Source of the DNA: CAYRIF01 sp964424205
GTDB lineage: Bacteria; Bacteroidota; Bacteroidia; Cytophagales; Cyclobacteriaceae
Reading direction: 5' to 3'
Assembly: GCA_964424205.1 (NCBI GenBank)
Contig: CAYRIF010000189.1
Coordinates: 1 to 7,385, forward strand
Length of the DNA stretch: 7,385 bases
The position numbers and the translations under genes were made by a program. Positions 1 to 6,380 of this stretch are shown piece by piece. The number at the start of each line of letters is the position of its first letter. Position 1 is the stretch's first letter. The notes beneath the pieces are model-generated. The model did not search any database. It was not told the origin of the DNA and saw only the letters and a list, made by a program, of their open reading frames with translations.

Positions 1-1
1 G

Positions 2-1879
2 TTGGTAAAAAGTGTCATGGATTTGGGTGATAGTTTTACAAAAGACACTGGTATCACCCTGCACTATGCTGGGCTTCCTTTTGTGCGAACCATCCTCGCA
101 GGAAAGGTGAAAAAGGAATTGCAATTTTTCCTTTTCCTTTCTGTTGTGGTTACTGGATTAATTTTACTGCTGTTTTTCCGGTCTTGGGATGCGGTGGTTT
201 TTCCGTTGATACTTATCGGCATGATGGTGATTTTCACCATGGGAACTATTGCGTTGCTTGATTATAAAATCACCATGCTTACAGGGCTCATTCCACCTAT
301 CATAGTTGTCATCGGCATTCCCAATAGTATTTACTTACTTAATAAATACCATCAGGAATATACACTGCATGGTAATAAAATCAAGGCATTAACGAGGGTT
401 ATAAGAAAAATCGGTATTGTCACGCTCATCACAAATTTTACCACCGCGATTGGTTTCTTGGTACTGACAACTACCGACATTAAAATTCTCAGAGAGTTTG
501 GGGTAGTCGCTGGCATCAATGTTTTCGCCACTTTTTTTGTAAGCATTATTTTAATTCCGGCTGTTTTCTCCTACCTCCCTGCGCCAAGTAAACGACAGTT
601 GAAACACTTAGATTTAAAACCATTAGACATGGCGCTTACATTTATAGATGGGTTAGTGCATAAACATCGAAAATTGATTTATATCATTTCTGTCACTGTC
701 GTTGTGGCTGCCATTATTGGTCTCTACAAGTTAGAGTCCGTTTCATTTTTGGTGGACGACATTCCTGAGGAGAGTAGCATCAAAAAAGATTTGCGATTCT
801 TTGAGAAAAACTTTGCTGGTGTAATGCCCATGGAAATGGTGATTGATACAGGCAAGAGAAAAGGCGTAATGCGGCTAAAAAACTTGAAAAAAGTAGATGC
901 CTTAGAAAAATTCCTTGCCAAACAAGACGAAATATCTACCCCTGTTTCTGTGGTAAGTTTTGTAAAAGCCGCCAAACAGGCGTATTTCAATAATAACCCA
1001 AAATATTATCGATTGCCAAACAATCGAGAAAAAGGATTTATATTCTCATACCTCAAAAAAGATACTGACCAATCAGGACTCCTCAATTCCTTTGTTGATT
1101 CGACAGGACAAAAAATGCGGGTTTCATTAAAGGTTGCAGATATTGGCTCTATCAGAATGGATTCACTAGTGCGCCATGTTATTGAACCAAAAATTGAAGA
1201 AATTTTTGGGGGTTCCGATACCAAAGTCACGGTAACAGGAACCACGCCACTCTTTATAAAAGGAAATCGTTTTTTAATAGAAAACTTGAGAATGAGCTTA
1301 GTCTTTGCCTTTTTTATTATTGCGGGAATCATGGGTGTCCTCTTTAGAAACCTGAGGATTGTATTGATTTCACTGGTACCAAATGTAATTCCGCTCATCA
1401 TTACCGCAGGGATTATGGGTTACTTCCACATCACATTAAAGCCAAGTACTGCCTTGATTTTTAGTATTGCTTTTGGCATCTCAGTAGATGACTCTATTCA
1501 CTTTTTGGCAAAATACCGACAGGAGCTGTTTTCCAATAACTTTTTTGTGCCCATTGCTATTAGCAAAAGCCTTCGAGAAACAGGCGCCAGTATGATTTAT
1601 ACTTCGGTAGTATTGTTTGCAGGGTTTGTAATTTTTGCTGGCTCAGAATTTGGTGGCACTATTGCACTTGGAGCATTGACCTCCATCACATTATTGATGG
1701 CGATGATTACCAACCTCACTGTACTTCCTGCCTTATTATTGACTTTTGATAGTGGCAAGCGCAATACAGATTTTCATCCGCTTATTGAGCAGTATGAGGA
1801 GTTTTTTGTAGAGGGTGAGGAGGAAGAAATTGATTTGACTTTGCTTAAAAAAGAAGGAGCACCCGACCCCACTGAATAG
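2..1879 (+). CDS. RND/MMPL-family efflux transporter, 3' part (5' end outside window)
   Basis: Inner-membrane RND-superfamily transporter of the MMPL type, expected to move a hydrophobic or lipid-like substrate using the proton gradient; the substrate cannot be told from sequence. The reading frame is open at the left edge, so the N terminus (TM1 and most of the first periplasmic loop) is missing. Of the 625 visible residues, about 40-190 form the first membrane bundle, including the GIPNSIYLLNKYHQE stretch (105-119). About 224-241 is the next TM helix, 242-428 is the second periplasmic loop, and 429-580 is the second bundle with FGISVDDSIHFLAKYRQE (491-508). The Asp pair D496/D497 sits where RND/MmpL proteins carry their proton-relay residues; the first-half equivalent has N108 instead. 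The C terminus is an acidic cytoplasmic tail (EGEEEEID, 604-611). The stop is TAG at 1877-1879, and no convincing terminator follows. The family call is firm and the substrate unknown. Confidence 0.93.
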   Translation: MVKSVMDLGDSFTKDTGITLHYAGLPFVRTILAGKVKKELQFFLFLSVVVTGLILLLFFRSWDAVVFPLILIGMMVIFTMGTIALLDYKITMLTGLIPPIIVVIGIPNSIYLLNKYHQEYTLHGNKIKALTRVIRKIGIVTLITNFTTAIGFLVLTTTDIKILREFGVVAGINVFATFFVSIILIPAVFSYLPAPSKRQLKHLDLKPLDMALTFIDGLVHKHRKLIYIISVTVVVAAIIGLYKLESVSFLVDDIPEESSIKKDLRFFEKNFAGVMPMEMVIDTGKRKGVMRLKNLKKVDALEKFLAKQDEISTPVSVVSFVKAAKQAYFNNNPKYYRLPNNREKGFIFSYLKKDTDQSGLLNSFVDSTGQKMRVSLKVADIGSIRMDSLVRHVIEPKIEEIFGGSDTKVTVTGTTPLFIKGNRFLIENLRMSLVFAFFIIAGIMGVLFRNLRIVLISLVPNVIPLIITAGIMGYFHITLKPSTALIFSIAFGISVDDSIHFLAKYRQELFSNNFFVPIAISKSLRETGASMIYTSVVLFAGFVIFAGSEFGGTIALGALTSITLLMAMITNLTVLPALLLTFDSGKRNTDFHPLIEQYEEFFVEGEEEEIDLTLLKKEGAPDPTE

Positions 1880-1927
1880 TACCGTTTTATCAAAACATCA
1901 GAAACCTCACAATTTCAACATATCTCA

Positions 1928-1957
1928 TTGTATTTTAATTGATTATAATTAGATTTG
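1928..1957 (+). promoter_or_regulatory. Bacteroidota-type housekeeping promoter (TTG-N19-TAGATTTG)
   Basis: TTG at 1928-1930 is separated by 19 bases from TAGATTTG at 1950-1957. This matches the established Bacteroidota -33/-7 consensus (TTG, about 19 bases, TAnnTTTG) with no mismatch. Transcription should begin a few bases after the -7 box, around 1961-1965, only about 3 to 7 bases before the ATG at 1968. It probably drives the small secreted-protein gene and, since no terminator is seen before 2429, secDF as well. Confidence 0.72.
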
Positions 1958-1967
1958 CACACTGAAA

Positions 1968-2336
1968 ATGAAAACTAAAAGACAAATATCGTTGCTACAG
2001 AAAGGGCTGATTCTAGCTTTTTCAGCAATCATGTTACTGTCTGCTGCAACGACTTACGCAGATTTTCAATCACCAAGCGTTAATAATGAAACTAATGCCT
2101 CAGAGTCCTCTGCTAAAAAAGATAAGGACAAAACCACAAACAAAGTAAGTGTAGCCACTTTTGAAGCCATCATAAATGTTGCTCATTTCAATATTCATTT
2201 TGAATCATACCTTATTCAAGAGCTCCAATTAATCAGCGAAACAAGCTTGAATTTTTATTTATACGAAATTCCCGCTTACAGCTCTAAACATTTCAAAACG
2301 CTCTTTCAGCGCATCATTGGTCCAAATGCACCGTAA
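1968..2336 (+). CDS. small exported protein of unknown function upstream of secDF; candidate Sec-monitoring leader peptide
   Basis: I do not recognise a named family. The 122-residue product begins with a Sec-type signal peptide: basic n-region MKTKRQ, hydrophobic core about 9-26, and a likely cleavage after TYA (residue 31). Residues 35-60 are a polar linker rich in Asn, Ser, Lys and Thr. Residues 61-100 are more hydrophobic, and the C terminus is YSSKHFKTLFQRIIGPNAP, so Pro is the last residue before TAA. The start at 1968 is preferred because the next ATG (2031) would cut into the signal-peptide core, and because a perfect promoter ends 10 bases upstream. secDF starts 92 bases downstream with no terminator between. 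A short exported protein just ahead of a Sec-component gene resembles the arrest peptides VemP (Vibrio secDF2) and SecM (secA). That role is inferred; a plain periplasmic protein is the alternative. Confidence 0.82.
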   Translation: MKTKRQISLLQKGLILAFSAIMLLSAATTYADFQSPSVNNETNASESSAKKDKDKTTNKVSVATFEAIINVAHFNIHFESYLIQELQLISETSLNFYLYEIPAYSSKHFKTLFQRIIGPNAP

Positions 2337-2347
2337 CCAATCAGGGC

Positions 2348-2377
2348 TTACTTTAACATAAATGACTGTTATATTTC
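2348..2377 (+). promoter_or_regulatory. weak candidate promoter for secDF
   Basis: TATATTTC at 2370-2377 is one base off the Bacteroidota -7 consensus TAnnTTTG, and TTA at 2348-2350 lies at exactly 19 bases, in place of TTG. With two mismatches in AT-rich DNA this could be chance. If real, it would give secDF a transcript of its own with a leader of about 45 bases, independent of the upstream small gene. Confidence 0.28.
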
Positions 2378-2428
2378 GATAATTGGTCACATCACATAAT
2401 TTTAATTCAACAATAAACTAAAAATAAA

Positions 2429-5400
2429 ATGCGTAATAAAGGATTTATAATATTTTTGACGGTAATCGTTACACTTTTGTGTATCTATTATTTGTCATTT
2501 ACTTTTGTGTCAAAAAGGGTACAAAAGGAAGCGGCAACTTATGCCACTAACCAAAAAGGTGTAGATTTTCAGAAAAAAAGACATTACCTAGATTCAGTAT
2601 GGAGAGTGCCTGTGTACAGTTTGCTAGGGCAAGAGTATACTTATGAAGAGGTGAAAGACAATGAATTGTCATTAGGACTTGACCTTCAAGGAGGGATGCA
2701 CGTGACCCTGGAGGTGACACCAGATGAAATCATTAAGGGGTTGGCAGGAAACCCAAAAGACAAGACTTTCTTAAAAGCAATAGAAAAAGCCAAAGGATTA
2801 CAGAAAGATAGTCAAGCACCATTTGTTGACCTATTTGCACAAGCATATGCTGATTTAGGGGGAACCGACACAAAGTTTGTTGGGTTTTTTGCCAATTCGG
2901 CAAACAGGGATAAGATTTCTCTAAGCTCTTCAAAAAGTGAGGTGGTAGATTTGGTCAAAGACGAGGTAGATGGCGCCATTGATCGGTCTTTTAATATTCT
3001 TAGGACTAGGATAGATCAGTTTGGCACATCACAACCAAACATACAACGCATACAAGGTACTGGTAGAATTCAAATTGAATTACCAGGTGTTGACGACGCT
3101 AAAAGGGTAAGGAAATTATTGCAAGGTGTCGCCAAATTGGAGTTTAGAGAGGTGGCTGATTACCAGGAGTATGGCGCATCACTAGCGGCAATTAGCGACT
3201 TGCTTAAAAAAGAAGAAGATGCTAAAAAAGGAACAGACACAGTTAATGCCGTTGAAACTACCGCAGAAAATTTAGAGTCCTTATTAAATGACAGCACCGC
3301 CACCACGGATACTTTGGCGCAAGTCGTAAATGACACAACACAAGAAAGTGATCTTGCCGCTCAGTTAGAAAAAACAGACAGTACAGACTCAACATTAGAC
3401 TCATTAAAAAATGCGCAGACTTCTCCGCTTCAGAGAATTCTTTCTATGCAGTTTGACCAAAACCGAAAAGCTTACTTATCGGTTAACTTGAAAGATACCG
3501 CTCAGTTTAATGACATCATGAAAAGAGAAGAAGTGAAGTCTTTATTACCTCCTGGTGTTATCTTCAGGTGGCAAATGAAGCCTGATGAAGATCCAAAAAC
3601 CAAAAAAGTATTGGATGTATTATCGCTTTATGCCTTACGAACTGGCAGGGGTGGAAAAGCCCCACTCACTGGTGAAGTAATTACGAATGCTTATGCCAGC
3701 CGTGATCAGTTTCAGCGTCCAGCTGTAAGCATGTCGATGAATGCAAACGGTGCTAAAAAATGGAAAAAATTAACTGGTGACAATATTAACCGTAACATTG
3801 CCATTGTATTAGATAATAGGGTGCTTTCAGCACCAAATGTGCAAAGTGAAATTCCAAATGGTCAATCTATTATTTCTGGTAACTTTACATTTGAGGAAAC
3901 AAAAGACATGTCCAATTTGTTAAAAGCAGGAAAATTACCTGCCCCGACTAGAATTGTATCAGAGGCAATTATTGGGCCTTCTTTGGGTAAAGAAGCTCAA
4001 ACACAAGGCATAACCTCAATACTAATGGGTCTGGGCATTGTGGTAATATTTATGGTATTCTATTATGCTAAGGGAGGCTTTGTTGCCAATGCGGCTTTGG
4101 TATTTAACATCTTCTTTATCGTTGGTATTTTAGCACAGCTAGGTGCAGCACTTACCTTGCCTGGCATTGCTGGTATTGTACTGACCATTGGTATGTCCAT
4201 AGATGCCAACGTGCTAATATTTGAAAGAATTAGAGAAGAATTAAGAAACGGTACTTCACTGCTCAAAGCGATATCCGATGGGTATGACAAAGCGTTTTGG
4301 TCAATTTTTGACTCCAACTTCACTACCTTATTGACGGGTTTTATTCTTTATTATTTTGGCGAAGGCCCTATTAAAGGATTCGCAATCACCTTAATTATTG
4401 GTATTTTCTGCTCGTTCTTTTCAGCGGTATTTATCACTCGGGTATTATTTACTTGGATGTCGAAAAAAGGAAATAAGAGTAATATTTCGTTTGCTACTCC
4501 TTTTTCTAAAGGATTATTATCAAATGTTAATTGGGATTTTATTAGCAAAAGAAAAATGGCCTATCTATTCTCGGGACTGTTTATAACCGTAGGAATGGCT
4601 GCAATGGTCATGAAAGGTGGATTAAACTATGGTGTCGATTTCAAAGGAGGGAGGTCTTATGTGGTGAGTTTTAATTCGCCACAAGTAGCTTCAGATGTGG
4701 AAACAGAATTGCTGACAGATTTTGAGAATGCCGGTACAGATGTAAAAACCTTCGGTGCTAGTAACGTATTGAAAATCACCACAAGTTACCTGGTAGATGA
4801 TGAGTCTACCGACGCTGATAGCCAGGTGAGAAATGCGCTAATTAAAGGGCTTGAGACTTATACCAAACAAGATTATATTGAGGATGATTCAAAGGTTGAT
4901 GCCTCACACTTTACTATTTCCAGTTCTGAAAAGGTTGGTGCCACCATCGCTGATGATATTAAATCTTCAGCAGGGGAAGCAATCATTTTCTCACTGCTTG
5001 CAATCTTCCTATATATTCTGATGCGATTTAGAAAATGGCAATTTGGCTTGGGTGCTATAATCGCATTGTTCCACGATGCATTATTCGTAATTTCAGCATT
5101 TGCCATCGCCAGGGTTTTGGGTATTTCATTTGAAATTGACCAAGTATTCATTGCTTCTATCCTAACAATCATCGGTTACTCTATCAATGATACGGTGGTG
5201 GTATTTGATAGAATTAGAGAAACCCTTGGGAAGTTTGGAACGAATGATGTAAAAAAGAATTTTAATCTAGCGATTAACGATACCGTAAGTCGTACCTTGA
5301 TCACTTCACTGACCACCTTGCTTGTGGTTTTGATATTGTTCCTATTTGGCGGTGCGGTGCTGAAAGGTTTTTCTTTCGCTCTATTGGTAGGTATAATAAT

Positions 5401-5485
5401 AGGTACCTATTCTTCTATCTTTATTGCGACGCCTGTTGTCATTGACTTTTACAATATTGGCGAAAAGCAGCGGCAACGTCAATAA
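2429..5485 (+). CDS. secDF: protein translocase subunit SecDF (fused SecD-SecF)
   Basis: Inner-membrane accessory subunit of the SecYEG translocon that uses the proton (or sodium) gradient to pull exported proteins into the periplasm. The 1018 residues cover both halves. SecD: TM1 about 5-27, the GLDLQGG motif 83-89, the large periplasmic P1 domain to about 525 interrupted by a Ser/Thr/Asp-rich stretch (about 250-330), and TM2-TM6 about 526-673 with GMSIDANVLIFERIREE (588-604). SecF: TM7 about 710-728, VDFKGG 736-741, periplasmic P4 domain to about 848, and TM8-TM12 to about 1004 with GYSINDTVVVFDRIRE (916-931). D592, D921 and R955 correspond to Thermus SecDF D340, D637 and R671; the 34-residue spacing of the last two is identical. 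ATG 2429 is chosen because TM1 follows at once; its leader is A-rich without Shine-Dalgarno, as usual in Bacteroidota. It lies 92 bases after the small exported-protein gene and is followed by a strong terminator. Confidence 0.98.
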   Translation: MRNKGFIIFLTVIVTLLCIYYLSFTFVSKRVQKEAATYATNQKGVDFQKKRHYLDSVWRVPVYSLLGQEYTYEEVKDNELSLGLDLQGGMHVTLEVTPDEIIKGLAGNPKDKTFLKAIEKAKGLQKDSQAPFVDLFAQAYADLGGTDTKFVGFFANSANRDKISLSSSKSEVVDLVKDEVDGAIDRSFNILRTRIDQFGTSQPNIQRIQGTGRIQIELPGVDDAKRVRKLLQGVAKLEFREVADYQEYGASLAAISDLLKKEEDAKKGTDTVNAVETTAENLESLLNDSTATTDTLAQVVNDTTQESDLAAQLEKTDSTDSTLDSLKNAQTSPLQRILSMQFDQNRKAYLSVNLKDTAQFNDIMKREEVKSLLPPGVIFRWQMKPDEDPKTKKVLDVLSLYALRTGRGGKAPLTGEVITNAYASRDQFQRPAVSMSMNANGAKKWKKLTGDNINRNIAIVLDNRVLSAPNVQSEIPNGQSIISGNFTFEETKDMSNLLKAGKLPAPTRIVSEAIIGPSLGKEAQTQGITSILMGLGIVVIFMVFYYAKGGFVANAALVFNIFFIVGILAQLGAALTLPGIAGIVLTIGMSIDANVLIFERIREELRNGTSLLKAISDGYDKAFWSIFDSNFTTLLTGFILYYFGEGPIKGFAITLIIGIFCSFFSAVFITRVLFTWMSKKGNKSNISFATPFSKGLLSNVNWDFISKRKMAYLFSGLFITVGMAAMVMKGGLNYGVDFKGGRSYVVSFNSPQVASDVETELLTDFENAGTDVKTFGASNVLKITTSYLVDDESTDADSQVRNALIKGLETYTKQDYIEDDSKVDASHFTISSSEKVGATIADDIKSSAGEAIIFSLLAIFLYILMRFRKWQFGLGAIIALFHDALFVISAFAIARVLGISFEIDQVFIASILTIIGYSINDTVVVFDRIRETLGKFGTNDVKKNFNLAINDTVSRTLITSLTTLLVVLILFLFGGAVLKGFSFALLVGIIIGTYSSIFIATPVVIDFYNIGEKQRQRQ

Positions 5486-5513
5486 ATGAGCAAATACCTT
5501 TGTTCTCAACAAG

Positions 5514-5555
5514 AAAAAGTCCTGATGAACTATGTTTATCAGGACTTTTTATTTT
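5514..5555 (+). terminator. intrinsic terminator of secDF
   Basis: AAAAAGTCCTGAT (5514-5526) and its exact complement ATCAGGACTTTTT (5538-5550) form a perfect 13-bp stem. It can extend inward through GAAC/GTTT (one G-U pair) to 17 bp with a TAT loop. The tail TTTTTATTTT (5546-5555) follows. It starts 28 bases after the secDF stop. The A-run on the left arm makes it potentially bidirectional, but no minus-strand gene is seen to need it. Confidence 0.9.
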
Positions 5556-5568
5556 AACCATGGATAAA
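5556..5568 (+). repeat. left arm of 13-bp inverted repeat
   Basis: AACCATGGATAAA at 5556-5568 is the exact reverse complement of 6045-6057. The arms enclose 476 bases. They could be terminal repeats of a decayed non-coding element or two separate copies of a dispersed repeat; no flanking target duplication was recognised. Confidence 0.5.
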
Positions 5569-5996
5569 CCATTGTTTTTTAAGAACTTTACTCCTTTTAC
5601 AAAAATTATATGCAACAAATAATTAAAATTTGTGATATTCCATGTGAGGTTTTTATAAAATATAAACGGTTTATTATCAATTAGTTAGGATTTGTTCCAT
5701 TTATTTTAGTGTGGTTAGTTTTCTTACAAATGTCTTTAAATAAAAATAGAATCTTCGCAATGAGGCTTTTTTAGCCATTATTTGAGTGAAAATATAGAAT
5801 TGCTCCTGCCACAAACACGCCAAATTCTAAAAACTATGTTAGATAACAAATCTAATAGTACTGGTGTAAGGAATCTGCCCACATCCGTTATGCCTTTTAT
5901 TCAAATTGCCGCACCTTTGAATTGTTAATAAGAAACAAAGAAAACAAATTACGTAAAGTAAGATAGGTTAAATTTAGGGTTAGTTTTTTACAGTTT

Positions 5997-6047
5997 GAAA
6001 AAAGAAATCGCAAGGTTTCTTTTTTCTTTTTATATGCTTTTTTATTT
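5997..6047 (+). terminator. GCAA-tetraloop hairpin with T-rich tail (terminator-like, orphan)
   Basis: GAAAAAAGAAA (5997-6007) pairs perfectly with TTTCTTTTTTC (6016-6026). The interior adds a U-G and a C-G pair, leaving the GNRA tetraloop GCAA (6010-6013). The stem is A-U rich, but the cap is a known very stable loop. T-rich sequence continues to about 6047. It looks like a + strand intrinsic terminator, yet the nearest gene upstream already has one about 450 bases earlier, so its transcript is unknown. Confidence 0.5.
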
Positions 6048-6057
6048 ATCCATGGTT
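6045..6057 (-). repeat. right arm of 13-bp inverted repeat
   Basis: TTTATCCATGGTT is the exact reverse complement of 5556-5568. It runs directly into the first copy of the degenerate palindromic repeat that begins at 6050. Confidence 0.5.
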
Positions 6058-6263
6058 TGTGTCTTTCTCCGTGGTCTGTGTCCCCACAGAACACTCCCTG
6101 ATATCCTCTTTCATTTATGTTTGTAGGATAGCGCCAACTGGGCAAAAGCAACAAAGCGGGAAGTTACCTGTTTTTAGAAAGGATGATAAATATTCTTCTT
6201 CATGGTGTGTCCTCACAGGTCATTGTGATAGCCCTTTTCCCTTGGTCTGTTTCTCCACAAACC
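6050..6263. repeat. cluster of degenerate palindromic repeats (consensus near TGGTCTGTGTCCYCACAGA)
   Basis: Four imperfect copies of one motif lie within about 210 bases: near 6050-6068 (least similar), 6069-6090, 6200-6220 and 6240-6263. The second forms the best hairpin, GTGgTCTGTG (6071-6080) against CACAGAaCAC (6085-6094), with loop TCCC and one mismatch. The last pairs GGTcTGT (6244-6250) with ACAaACC (6257-6263), again with one mismatch. This fits a dispersed REP-like palindrome family seen here in decayed copies; whether it recurs in the genome cannot be judged from this window. Confidence 0.5.
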
Positions 6264-6325
6264 CGCTAAAACTGTTAATTTTAGTTAAATGTCCCCCTTC
6301 TAATGCTTTACAACTGAAAGCCACG

Positions 6326-6370
6326 TTTTATTAAGAGATATATTATATAAATTTACACCTCATATATTTC
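6326..6370 (+). promoter_or_regulatory. candidate moxR promoter region, weak
   Basis: Two partial -7 boxes lie just before moxR: TAAATTTA (6348-6355), with TTT at 6326-6328 at 19-base spacing, and TATATTTC (6363-6370). Each departs from TAnnTTTG by one base and neither has a TTG at the right distance. A promoter is expected here because moxR follows a long gap, but which box is used is not decided by the sequence. Confidence 0.3.
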
Positions 6371-6380
6371 TAGTAGAAAC

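Larger units (their letters stand above)
5556..6380. other. long intergenic region without a credible gene
   Basis: About 825 AT-rich bases between the secDF terminator and moxR. Stop codons are frequent in all frames, and the few open stretches lack plausible protein character. I see no tRNA, rRNA, CRISPR or recognisable riboswitch. Contents: a 13-bp inverted repeat (5556-5568 and 6045-6057), a GCAA-capped hairpin with a T-rich tail (5997-6047), degenerate palindromic repeats (6050-6263), and the moxR leader (about 6300-6380). A small RNA or the remains of a mobile element are possible. Confidence 0.7.

Noticed and set aside
2..4. TTG as the true start of the transporter
   Set aside because: The visible protein would lack TM1 and most of the first periplasmic loop of an RND protein, and the frame is open to the window edge, so the gene begins outside the window.
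1884..1896. GTTTT-ATC-AAAAC hairpin after the transporter gene as a terminator
   Set aside because: Only five base pairs, nearly all A-T, and no T-run follows.
4398..4586. + strand 62-codon frame inside secDF
   Set aside because: It lies wholly in an alternative frame of a strongly conserved membrane region of SecDF and has no independent features; a shadow frame.
5610..5684. 24-codon ATG-started mini-ORF after the secDF terminator
   Set aside because: Too short, no promoter or conserved signal, and expected by chance in AT-rich DNA.
5759..5780. GGCT-TTTTTT-AGCC hairpin as an additional terminator
   Set aside because: Only four contiguous pairs, no following T-run, and no gene upstream to terminate.
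5847..5854. CAAATCTA, a perfect minus-strand TAGATTTG -7 box
   Set aside because: No CAA (minus-strand TTG) at 17-23 bases, and no minus-strand gene or structure downstream; likely chance.
5897..6154. - strand open frame of 85 codons
   Set aside because: The C-terminal part is low-complexity Lys/Leu/Phe from AT-rich DNA, it crosses the hairpin at 5997-6026, and no minus-strand promoter lies suitably upstream.
6059..6334. + strand open frame of 91 codons in the intergenic region
   Set aside because: It has no standard ATG start in good context, an odd composition rich in Cys, Ser and Pro, and it runs through the palindromic repeats, which account for its repeated VCxP-like pieces. Not a credible gene.
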